64,000 bases of DNA from Liopterus haemorrhoidalis. Lineage: Eukaryota; Arthropoda; Insecta; Coleoptera; Dytiscidae. The DNA lies in contig OZ020620.1 of NCBI GenBank assembly GCA_963971575.1, positions 37,773,992 to 37,837,991 on the forward strand, written 5' to 3'. The notes beneath the pieces are model-generated. The model saw only the letters and a list, made by a program, of their open reading frames with translations, did no database searches and was not told the DNA's origin. A program made the position numbers and the translations under genes. Of the stretch, positions 55,195 through 64,000 are shown one piece after another. Each line of letters opens with the position of its first letter. Position 1 is the stretch's first letter.

Positions 55195-56080
55195 CCAGCG
55201 TCTGAATTATACCAATAATAATTTGTTAACTGTGCATGGAAATATGGATAAAATGGCTTAACTCATAGTTAATAATATCCGATTTAGTTTAAGTTAACTA
55301 CGGTTGGAAATACTAAGCCTTAGTTAGATGCGCTATTTTTAAATTGTAATTTTGGTTACATATGGATTTGTTAATAATGCTTCTCTTTGCTAAGATGCTA
55401 TTATCTCTTAAAACAGTTATTTGGCTGTAGTTCTTTACAGATTATTTTATTACAGTAATCTAAAGTTTTAAAATCCAAATCAGTAGTTTCCAACTTGTTT
55501 ACATTTTGATTTTTTCGCGTTGTCTTCCAAATCATGTAATCCTGCACCATTTCATTTAATTATTACCTGAAAAATTTGGTACTTCTCGTATTTATCGTAC
55601 CACTATCTTAAAAATAATTAAGGCTAGCAAAGTATTATAGTTTAGGCTTCAAGGTTCAGATGCTAAAATTTGATCAGTGGCTTCCAATTTCTTCATTTTC
55701 ATTTTGATGTATATGATGTAAGTTGAGACACAGTCCATTGATTTAGAACCTTTGATCAAAGCGTATGTTTGTCCTTGTTACTAAATTCTAATTGTTTAAC
55801 AAATAAAAATGTACTTGAGATAGAGATGAACTTTGGCTTGAGAGATCTTGACAATTGCCTTTTATCTAATAATACGATACGGTAATTGTGTATTATATAA
55901 ACAAATCCTAATTAAAAAGAATTCATTGTTCAAACGTGCATTTGCAGGTACTCAGTTTTGTGAAGGTTGAATTAGGTAAGTGCCGTTTTATGTGGTCAAA
56001 ATTAGTTGGTGACAAAAAAGTAACCTTTAATGATAACAAACTGAAATTGAAGTAACAGGTTATATCAAGGAGGTTATATA
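55195..56080. other. No gene recognised
   Basis: AT-rich DNA. aattaggtaagtgcc at 55968 has a consensus donor and ttgcag at 55943 an acceptor, but the enclosed 27 bases give no recognisable peptide. Confidence 0.35.
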
Positions 56081-56084
56081 ACAG

Positions 56085-56449
56085 GTGCGTTCGGCATAAG
56101 CTAATAATCTACACATACTACATAATTTACACAAGAAACGTTCGGCATAAAGTTTTTGTGTGCTCAGTGCTGCACGAAGATCGTTCGGCAAATATCGTGC
56201 AGTGCAGTTTGTGTTACACAATCATAACAAGTTCAGATCGTGCGGCAATCTGTGCAATAATGTTTTTCGCGGTAAAAATATAAGTTATTATTTCTACAAA
56301 ACAATATGAGTGAAAACAATCAAGATATCATTGTTTATGCCTGCAGCATTTACAAAATAAATAGTACAGACATGAATCTCATGATGAAATATGTAAATAC
56401 ACTCAAAAACACTAAAATTTTTCTGGAAACCAGTGGAAATGTACTTTAA
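56085..56449 (+). mobile_element. Element with cgttcggca repeats and a 47-aa ORF
   Basis: The motif cgttcggca occurs three times in 110 bp (56088-56200), with gtgcagtgcagtttgtgtta and similar repeats. It is followed by an ATG (56306) opening MSENNQDIIVYACSIYKI and 29 further codons. The layout suggests the 5' end of a DNA transposon with subterminal motifs and a truncated first frame. No family is recognised. Confidence 0.35.
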
Positions 56450-56459
56450 ATTGATTTGT

Positions 56460-56960
56460 AGTCATGTTTGGAACAGTACTCTCTGCATATTCAAACACTT
56501 TTTCCAAAATATTTTCTGGTTTGGAAAATTCTTCTGAATTGTCTTCCTCATCAAATAAAAATTCTTATGTATTAGTAAGAGGCAATTATAAATGAATAAT
56601 GCTGGTAAGGTTATTGTTTTGAGACTTCGTTTTGAGAAAATAATCTCGACATTCGGCTCTGTAGGCAGCGCCTGCAATAATTCTGACAGCTTTACGCTGA
56701 AGGCTAAAAATTCTCAGCGGACGGAAAATGTCCCCATATAAGTATACCATAATTTAGGTGGGATTGGAAAAATGAAAAATAGGCTTTCAATACGACCTCC
56801 TTACATACTTCGTATTTCTATCTCCTTATCAGGTAGATGGTGGACCTCAGCTTTCGACTAAGAAATTCAGTGTTTTGTTCCCAACGTAAATGAGGATCTA
56901 CGTGGATTCCAAGAAACTTTACGTAATGAGGGTTTTCAAAATTATGTTTCCTAGTAGTAA
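56460..56960 (-). pseudogene. LINE reverse transcriptase C-terminal relic
   Basis: On the minus strand, with frame breaks: HYVKFLGIHVDPHLRWEQNT, EFLSRKLRSTIYLIRR, KAYFSFFQSHLNYGILIWG, then a Cys/Arg-rich stretch. This is the thumb and post-thumb region of a Jockey/CR1-type reverse transcriptase. It lies upstream of, and is collinear with, the tail segment seen at 14170-14805, but they are separate copies. Confidence 0.75.
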
Positions 56961-57529
56961 ATATAAACGAAATATCTCACTTATCATTAACTTACATTAA
57001 ATGTAGACAAAATAGTGGTAGAAAATAAAGAAACGATTATTTTCTGTTTTACTTGGAATTGAAATATTACACTTATAATTTATGTTACAGCAAGAATGTA
57101 AATTATCAAAAACATGTAAAGTACGGGTAGTTAATTTGAATTAAAACCAATGATTTAACACAAATTCTAGCAGCATTAAAGCCTCATTCATAGCTCAGGT
57201 TTTAATAGACGACGCATAATTCATAGTGCATAATAATAATGGATAATGTTAGTGGCTAAGCACAACACTTTAGTACCATTCATAGCTCATATTTTAATAG
57301 ATAAATCGATCTAGCTGCCATCTACACGCAGTAGAAATTACTAAACAATTTATAATAAAAATATCTTGTTATTAAATATATGTATTGTTTTTTTATTAAT
57401 GTACTTCTAAAAAGAACCAAAATAATATTTATTAAGTTAATTATTAAATAAAATAACCATAATGTTTCTGAAGCTACTCACTCTAACCTAACTTTTTTAT
57501 TTCACAAAAAAAAGTTAACTTTTGTATTA

Positions 57530-58130
57530 TATCCACCCTGTTTCCCAGAAGTGTTGGTCTAAAAATCTGAAAAAAATCTCAATTGAGAAGTGACATTACC
57601 GTTGGCGGCGCTGTAATACAAGGCAATATGACTGAATTGTCTAGTATTCAGCTGTGACTATGCTAACAGGGAACAGGTTAATTTAAGCACAGTACATTTT
57701 TATTTTATGAAAATGTTTCTATCGACATTCTAAAAAAAAATCAACACTAGAAAATATGTAATAATTTCAAACAGTACTACAGTCGCGTAATACAATATTT
57801 GACTACCAGCCTGCGTATCCGAGCGTGTCATTTCTCAATAATGTACATTGATGGAAACCAAAACAGTTCAAAAGGAATTTTTGTCAGATTAATTTTTTTA
57901 TTGTTGAAAAAATACATATTTTATTTTAAAAGTTCATGTAGTATTTTAAGGAAAAGCTCTTAGTACATAGAATAACAAACGGTACATTATTTTCAAAATA
58001 TTGTTCATTTTGACATGATTACCGCAAAAAAAAAAAATGTTCCACACATATAGCTGCTTTAACTTGGGTACTAGATACCTGAAAAACACTAAAATATGTG
58101 AAAATTCACACTTCACATCAATTTTTTATT
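57530..58130 (+). repeat. R1 copy interrupted by MITE M2
   Basis: Before the MITE it reads aaaatctgaaaaaaatctc. After it come taatgtacattgatgg, gttcaaaaggaatttttg and finally tatgtgaaaattcacacttc, all R1 blocks in order. No tRNA-like module is visible. A further short R1 3' block repeats at 58225-58275. Confidence 0.7.
57582..57840 (-). mobile_element. MITE family M2, copy 2
   Basis: Reverse-complement copy of 28069-28330, with ends ttgagaagtgacattaccg and gtgtcatttctcaa. It is inserted in the middle of an R1 block that is continuous elsewhere (at 7485-7510 and 62080-62105). Confidence 0.85.
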
Positions 58131-58599
58131 GGATTCAACACATTTACTAATTAGTACATCATAAACTGCAGCCACAAGTCTTTTTAGAATTTCCTGTATA
58201 ATATATTCGTCTATTTTGAAATGTATCACTGTATACCTGCGAAATCCTGAAATATGTAAAAATTCTCACTTCACATCTATTTTTCAATATTAGATTCAAC
58301 ATTTTTACTAATAATTATGTCACAAGCTGCATCCACAAGTCTTATTCGAATTTCAAGTATAATATATTCCTTCATTTTGACAGTTGTCAGTGTTTTAATG
58401 TTAATGTTAATGTTGGAAGTTTGAGGTATACAAACTTCTAACATTATGCGTTAAATATTTTCTTACGCTTATCCACTAAATTGGAGCTATGAATGCTTAT
58501 ACGGATTTGTGTAGAACTAACATTGTTATGCGTTAACATTAACACTATGAATTACGTACTATCTATTAAAACATGAGCTGCGAATGATACTTAAGTCTA

Positions 58600-59570
58600 C
58601 AAAAATTAGAAACTCAATAACAAGAACAGGTATTTAAACTAGCAATGCTTATGAATGCATATATTTGCATTTTCAAATACCAGTCCTATGTATCGTTATA
58701 TTTATACTGCTGTGTCACAATATAGACAGTCAATAAATTATGTATATTTTTACAATAATTAAACTACATAAACAAAATTTATAAATAAAATAAAAAAACA
58801 GCATTCCGCGTTGTATTTGGTTAAAAGTTGTATTTAAAATAAACTAGTTTTTAATTGGTGATTGAGATAGTAGCTATGAATTATTGATATGGGAATGTTG
58901 TATTGGCCAACTACAGTTAAAAGTCCAAAATTTCCCATTTACATTTAAATATTTGATAGTTCATTGCGTAGAACGTATACAACGTGCGAAGTGTCATTTC
59001 CAATTATGTGCGAGTTTGTGTTTGCATTTTTATTTATAAATTTGTGACTTATCTTGTTCTGTTTTTTATGTGACTTTGCAACTTTAAGACTTAATTTAAG
59101 TGGATAATAATTTACTTGTTTTCTTAAAGATTATTTATTATAGATTATAAATTATAGTTACTATAAAAAGTTATTGCTTTTACCTATATGCAACATGTAT
59201 CATTAAAAGTGATTGCTGCTTCTTAAAAACATAGTTTCGTTTAGAATTTTGTTGGTAAGTGAAAAGAAACTAGTCTTTTTTTTAAAGTTCGTTGATTCTT
59301 GTATCGTAATCGCTAGTTCTTCCATTCTGTTCTTCTACATGTCTTCTTGTAGTTATTTTGACTTCATCTCGCTTTGAATACAAGACCCGTTTCAGATGCC
59401 AGTTGCAAATCATTGCCAAATTGCTCTAAAGTCAATAAAATGTACCAAAAATTTTGAATAAATATTAAATGTACCGGAAATTTTATCGTTTATTTGGTAT
59501 TATTAAAATAGAAACAAATCGAAAGAAAAAAAAATGTACTTTATTGAATAAAATAGTTACCATTGTGATC
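58600..59570. other. No feature recognised
   Basis: AT-rich with no repeat ends or coding similarity that I can support. Confidence 0.4.
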
Positions 59571-59575
59571 TATAA

Positions 59576-59864
59576 CAGTGTTTCTCAACAGGTGGTCCGT
59601 AGAAAAATTATACTGGTCCGCGAAAGTTTTTATACTTTTTTTTTGCAGTTTTTTTGTTATTTTGTTTTTTATGTAAATAATTTATATTTTGTTTATTTTC
59701 TGTAAACTTTCTGTGATTTTCTATAAATAAAATAAATGTATTTAGTAGCACATAAATATATTTCTTTTCTTGCTAAAAATGAACCAACAATTATTATTAG
59801 TGGTCCGCGTTAGAAAATTATATATTTTACTGGTCCGCGGTACATTTTTGGTTGAGAAACACTG
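59576..59864. mobile_element. Non-autonomous hAT element, family H1, copy 2 (289 bp)
   Basis: The ends CAGTGTTTCTCAACA and GGTTGAGAAACACTG match copy 1 at 12315. The exact 8-bp duplication atctataa flanks it (59568-59575 and 59865-59872). The interior is collinear with copy 1 apart from small deletions. Confidence 0.95.
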
Positions 59865-59939
59865 ATCTATAACACTCAGCCATTTATCAGGAAGAGAAAA
59901 TATTCCCGATTTATAAAATTCCTGATTTTTTTAAGGAAA

Positions 59940-60625
59940 AAATTGTTCAAGGCTCATTTTAACATGGTTCATATCTCTATGTGTCTTGTTTCTTAAAAAG
60001 TGTTCCAGTGACCGAAATAAGTGATAGTCGGAGGGTGAAATGTCTGGTGAGTAGGGTGGGTGTGTTAGAACCTCCCAATCAAGCTCGGAAAAATTTTCAC
60101 GTGTCTTTTTTGATGAATGAGGTCAGGGATTGTCGCCTTGAAGAATAACTCTTCTTCTATTCACAATTTCTGGCCGATTTCTGGTCAAGTTCTGATTCAG
60201 TCGATTCAATTGTTCACAGTAGAGATCAGAATTAACACTTTGATTATGTTTTTACTGGCCAAAAACTCGTTTATTAAAATTGCAGATTTTTCTCATCCCC
60301 AATTCAATGGTCAAATCTGTTAAACGGTAGTGTGAGTAAAATTCAACTCTTCCCCGATCATTCTGACTGTCAACCGACGATCTGAACGCACAAAATCCCG
60401 GATTTTGTCGACATTTTCATCGGTTCTTGAAGATAAAGGCATTCATCTTCAATCAACTGTCTTCCTTCTGAAAAAGCCTTAAATCACCAAAAAACCTGGG
60501 TCCTTGACAAAACACTATCTTTATAGACCTGCTGAAGTTTTGCAAAAGCTTCCGTTGCACTGTGCCCAAGTCTGAAGCAAAACCTTATAACACACCGTTG
60601 CTCGAAATAAATGTCACTCATTTTT
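59940..60625 (-). pseudogene. Mariner transposase relic upstream of glycerol kinase exon
   Basis: On the minus strand the start MSDIYFEQRCVIRFCFRLGH, then SATEAFAKLQQVYKDS and RTQVFW, is the N-terminal helix-turn-helix region. It is followed through frame breaks to EPMKMSTKSGI and, further on, catalytic-core fragments down to about 59940. Several stops and frameshifts show it is dead. It is antisense to glycerol kinase. Confidence 0.75.
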
Positions 60626-60931
60626 AGACCGCACTAGAAAAAACTGTTTCATGAAAAAAATCGCTACGGACAACAAAATTACTCTAGCGAGTTCAAACTC
60701 GTACTGAAAGCGTGTAACGTGTTTACCTGCCGCCACCCAAGTCCCGCGTCCCAAATGTTGCCAGATCAAACGCTATGTTGCTAGTCTGGTTACTTAATGT
60801 ACACACCTCGTATTCGTTTATTTCGTTTATTCGTTTTTAAATTAATTTTTTACATCCTGCTGCTAGTTTTCTTCTCTTTTTTTAATGAATAAGTATTAGT
60901 TCATATAATAACGGTGTTTTTTCTTTTACAG

Positions 60932-61187
60932 GTTGGCAAAATTTAGATAGTGGCGACGGGGACATGCCATCCGAAAAATTACCATTGATAGGCGTGCTTG
61001 ATGCCGGTACTCGAACAGCAAAGTTCGTGGTATTTCGAAGTCAGCACAAAGAGCCATTAGTCAGTCATGGTATCGATGTCCGGCAGATCTCCTTGCAAGA
61101 AGGATGGCTGGAAGAGGATCCACAAGAAATACTGCAGATTCTAGATGAATGTGTGAAGGCTTGTGCTAAACAACTACCTCTACAAGG
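60932..61187 (+). CDS. GK: Glycerol kinase, first recognised coding exon
   Basis: After an acceptor (ttttacag) the frame reads WQNLDSGDGDMPSEKLPLIG, then VLDAGTRTAKFVVF, SHGIDVRQISLQEGWLEEDP and CVKACAKQLPLQ. This is the start of the FGGY_N domain of glycerol kinase, which phosphorylates glycerol with ATP to glycerol 3-phosphate. The nucleotide-contact loop is DAGTRTAK where typical glycerol kinases have DQGTSSTR, a notable change. The ATG at 60964 could start the protein, but the frame is open to the acceptor, so an upstream exon (phase 1) probably adds residues. The exon ends GG|gtacgt in phase 2, and the join to 63594 restores GYDISDIRTIGITNQRE. Confidence 0.9.
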
Positions 61188-61815
61188 GTACGTTAATATT
61201 TCTTACTAGTGCACCCTTGTTCGACACCTTAGACTTCTTTCTCTAGCCGTACGCCTTACTTCATCCAAATCAAATTGAATCAACTCTTCGCCCATTATTA
61301 AAAACTGGACAAATTATGACTATTATTCCGAATTATTTATTCATTAACTTTTTAAGATTAAAAACGAGGGAAACCGATTCATTTGCACTCAGTGCATTAC
61401 ATACATAATGTTAAAACTAAAAAATTGATGTGAAGTGTGAATTTTCACACATTTCAGGGTTTTGCAGGTATTTAGTAAGTGAATGATGATTATTTTGGAT
61501 GCGAAAACAAATTTTATATTAAAATATTTTTTTTGTTAATTTTAATTCGAACGCCTAATCCATTATTTAGGTTTCTAAATATGTGCAGTATTTTTTTTTA
61601 TATAGCGAGGTTCATTAGGAATTTCAAAATTGCGCCTATGGCTTCCATTGGTTGTTATAAGTTCCGCCCCTCTGATTTCGTATACATTGAAACAGAATTA
61701 AATTATAATTTAAACAATTTCCACTGGCTATTAAATTTACGCTTTTAAAAATTAAATGCAACATTTGCCAAAATATAATTAGAATTTTGAAAAAATAATT
61801 TAAACAATATAGAAA

Positions 61816-61826
<11 letters not shown>

Positions 61827-61854
<28 letters not shown>
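61827..61854. repeat. (TA)n microsatellite
   Basis: About 14 TA units inside the R1 copy, next to its tRNA-like module. Confidence 0.95.
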
Positions 61855-61861
<7 letters not shown>

Positions 61862-61865
61862 CTCC

Positions 61866-61945
61866 AGGGTTCGATCCTTATCGGATCGGGTTACATGGGT
61901 GAAAAGTCAGCGTCAAATACCACTAGACCAGCACACACGTTAGAG
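61866..61945 (-). other. tRNA-like module inside R1, third version
   Basis: On the minus strand an A-box-like TGGTCTAGTGGTA is followed at tRNA spacing by an inverted B box. The B-box sequence gggttcgatcc lies on the plus strand within a small palindrome, gggttcgatccttatcggat. The module seems to have suffered a local inversion. Confidence 0.5.
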
Positions 61946-62418
61946 TGTTGCTTGTTACAAAGCTATAACTTGTGTACATTATTAGCCAAAAATCACAAAA
62001 AAATGCGTTTTTTTCCAAAAACCTAATCTGATCAAAAATTCCTGTTGAACTATTCCGGTTCACACCAATGTACATTACTTAGAATTTTTTCAGATTTTTA
62101 ATTTAAACCATCTGGGCTACAGGGTGTGGGACAAAAAATTTTTTGCACAATTTTGGCAAAAATCGCTTCAAAATAATTTATTTTGCAAAAATAAAAATGT
62201 GATCGTTAATCCACGTACCAAGGGCTTTCATTTGATACCATACTCAGAATTATAAAAAAATTTTTTTTTTTTCGATGAGCACATATTTGTTTATATTTTT
62301 AGGGGGATATGGTTTTTAGATGTTTAAGTATTTTTCCTATGTGCGGGTCAAAGAGTTGTATAAGCATGCCAAATTTCAACTCTCTAGGTTTAGCCGTTTG
62401 GCTACAATTTTTACCGAA

Positions 62419-62447
62419 CAGACAGACAGACAGACAGACAGACAGAC
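62419..62447. repeat. (CAGA)n / (CTGT)n microsatellite
   Basis: Seven tetranucleotide units at the position where other R1 copies have only two to three, so it is a hypervariable internal part of R1. Confidence 0.95.
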
Positions 62448-62719
62448 GACAAAATGACGGTATAAGGGTTTTTTGGTCATACCTACAAAACCCTAAAAAT
62501 GATTTGAGACGTTAAATTTAAAATATATTTATTAAAATAAATTTTCCAATTACTTATATAATATAAAAATACGCACACGGAAAAAAGCGCACATGAAAAA
62601 ATACACACACGGAAAAAAGCGCACACGGAAAAAATCATACTTACCTATATCTAATATCAGTTTGAAATAAATCGTGAGAAACTATTACACAGTAAAATTT
62701 AATTGTTTGCCCGCTTTAA

Positions 62720-62800
62720 TATATTGCGTTTACTTTTGTAAGGTCAAACCAGATCTGGTTATTTTGGTTCCTTTATAGTGTAGTACTGACTTTTAAATGT
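62720..62800. repeat. Fragment of the long M1-related MITE (empty hAT site)
   Basis: acttttgtaaggtcaaacca, gatctggttattttgg and agtactgactttta match 32155-32224. Here gactttta is followed directly by aatgtgaa, without the hAT. Confidence 0.7.
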
Positions 62801-63029
62801 GAATTTGTCATTTCAAAATATTCACACACATTTTTCTTACTCATTAAAACCAAATATTTTTTTAAATAATTATTTTTCTGTTACTAATAATTTTAATTCA
62901 TATTATTTTTGTGTAAACATATCAATATTTATAACAATTTATGTAAACTATTATTATCACGCGTTATATGTCAATATACACACGTTGGGCTTTTATATTA
63001 TAGATCATTTCTGACAATCTAAATTTTAG

Positions 63030-63140
63030 AGATTCGTAGGTATAAACAAGGAAACCTTATATCAGACGTGTCTGTCTGTCTGTATGGTAGAGATTGTGGC
63101 TAAACTGCTGAACCCAAATTAAGAATATATGCACACTAAA
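63030..63140 (+). repeat. R1-like 5' fragment
   Basis: gattcgtaggtataaacaag, gtctgtctgtctgtatggta and attgtggctaaactgctgaa follow the R1 start but are diverged. Confidence 0.5.
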
Positions 63141-63169
63141 CCGGAGTACAATAAAATACAATTTCCATC

Positions 63170-63530
63170 ATTATTTATTATAGCTTCCCAACGTTGTACT
63201 AATTTTTCGATATCCTCTCTATATAAGTTTTCTGGTTTTGACTTAAAATAACTGATCGGGTGATTTTATACATTGGTGATATTTCGATTTTTTTTATCTG
63301 AGTTTATGTTCCATATACTTAAAAAGGTGAAAATTGGAAGGCGCGAGATCGGGTGAATACGGTGGATGTGGAATAATTTCAATTTAAGTCCTGAATTGTT
63401 TCACGGGTTATTTTTACCGCGCGAAGACGTGCATTATGATGAAAAATTAATCCTTTCCGGTTAAATAAATTTGGAGGTTTTTCTTTTAGTTTCTAATTTT
63501 GTTTCAACAATTATAGACACAATTAGAGCG
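63170..63530 (-). pseudogene. Mariner transposase C-terminal relic
   Basis: On the minus strand, after frame breaks, YSPDLAPSNFHLF and YREDIEKLVQRWEAIINNDG mark the third catalytic aspartate block and the C-terminus of a mariner transposase. The N-terminal half is gone. It ends about 60 bp before the glycerol kinase acceptor at 63593. Confidence 0.7.
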
Positions 63531-63593
63531 CCTTCCGACTTTCCTACAAAATTCTTAAATGTTTAAAAGTTCATTCTTTACTTTTTGTTACAG

Positions 63594-63871
63594 TTACGAT
63601 ATATCTGATATTAGAACAATAGGCATCACAAACCAAAGAGAGACTACCATAGTATGGGATCGTCATACTGGAAAACCATTGCACAATGCCATCTGTTGGA
63701 GTGACATTCGTACTGAACCAACCGTAGAAAAAATCCTTTCTCGTGTACCGGACAACAATAAAAACCACTTCAAACCACTCTGTGGTTTACCAATATCTCC
63801 CTATTTTAGTGCCCTTAAACTGCAATGGTTACGCGATAATATACCAGCAGTACGAAGATCTTACCGAAAAG
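63594..63871 (+). CDS. GK: Glycerol kinase, second recognised exon
   Basis: The acceptor tttttgttacag precedes YDISDIRTIGITNQRETTIV, then NAICWSDIRT, VPDNNKNHFK and CGLPISPYFSALKLQWLRDN. NQRE supplies the Arg and Glu that hold glycerol in glycerol kinases, the Trp of CWSD lines the pocket, and the Tyr of SPYF is the third glycerol contact. All are present at the expected spacing (about residues 90, 91, 110 and 145 counting from the ATG at 60964). The donor AAAAG|gtatgt is consensus, in phase 1. Confidence 0.95.
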
Positions 63872-63928
63872 GTATGTTTTTTTAAATTATTTTTTCTAAG
63901 AGTTAACAACAACATCTATCAATTTTAG

Positions 63929-64000
63929 GTAACTTAATGTTTGGAACTGTTGATACATGGATATTATGGAATTTAACTGGTGGTATTGATGGTGGTGTCT
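63929..64000 (+). CDS. GK: Glycerol kinase, third exon (runs off the window)
   Basis: The acceptor aattttag is followed by GT, completing Gly, then [20 protein letters not shown], a highly conserved FGGY_N block (FGTxDTWLxW). The intron is only 57 bp, unlike the 2.4-kb intron before. The catalytic Asp and the C-terminal domain must lie beyond the window. Confidence 0.93.

Larger units (their letters stand above)
57178..58594. mobile_element. TIR element hosting nested insertions
   Basis: The left end (cattcatagctcaggtttta, atagacgacgcataattc, atagtg) is inverted at the right (cactatgaattacgtacta, tctattaaaacatgagctg). A second direct copy of the left terminal motif lies at 57285-57310. R1 sequence occupies 57530-58130, and a MITE (57582-57840) is inserted in that R1. 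Non-coding. Confidence 0.65.
61420..62505 (-). repeat. R1 dispersed repeat in glycerol kinase intron
   Basis: This is the most complete single R1 copy. On the minus strand it runs from gggttttgtaggtatgacc (62497) through a long (CTGT)n run, aaattgtagccaaacggcta, acaccctgtagccc, a tRNA-like module, caatggaagccataggcg, and ends gtgtgaaaattcacacttc. It has the same order as 7111-8650. No frame is present. Confidence 0.8.

Overview
This is a nuclear window from an insect-like animal genome. It is strongly AT-rich and intron-bearing, with very few host exons scattered among many transposon copies in different states of decay. The transposon types seen (Tc1/mariner, piggyBac, hAT, PIF/Harbinger, Tigger-like, THAP-bearing, non-LTR LINE, tRNA-derived SINE) fit an arthropod. 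I cannot name the species from sequence alone.

Host genes. (1) 13332-13683 (+): terminal exon of an unrecognised gene whose earlier exons I do not see. Its 3' UTR may run for kilobases downstream. (2) 29042-29514 joined to 33301-34357 (+): a complete two-exon gene for a GPR180-type seven-transmembrane protein (509 aa). (3) 48607-48512 joined to 46582-46475 (-): a complete two-exon COA4/CHCHD8 gene (67 aa, twin Cx9C mitochondrial protein). Its exons are very short and its intron is GC-AG. (4) 60932-61187, 63594-63871 and 63929 to the window end (+): the 5' part of a glycerol kinase gene, continuing beyond the window. Its first exon is unresolved; a small ATG-donor exon at 48450-48465 fits in phase and lies antisense inside the COA4 intron.

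Layout. 1-13.3 kb holds a LINE scrap, hAT and foldback MITEs, a piggyBac relic with a SINE inside, a THAP-bearing element, a Harbinger relic and a repeat family I call R1 that carries tRNA-like modules. 13.3-27 kb holds the terminal exon, a LINE 3' end, hAT and Harbinger-type MITEs, a mariner relic and long single-copy stretches that may be 3' UTR. 27-35 kb holds the GPR180 gene, whose intron contains paired MITEs, a Tc1 relic and a MITE split by a hAT insertion. 35-46 kb is repeat-rich, with two arrays of a 71-bp satellite (6 and 29 monomers). 46.4-48.6 kb is the COA4 gene with a hAT in its intron. 49-60.6 kb is a transposon graveyard. 60.9-64 kb is glycerol kinase with R1 and mariner relics in its introns.

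Two themes stand out. Insertions can be dated relative to each other because many keep target-site duplications and several are nested two or three deep. Recognisable transposon coding relics lie overwhelmingly on the minus strand, antisense to three of the four host genes.
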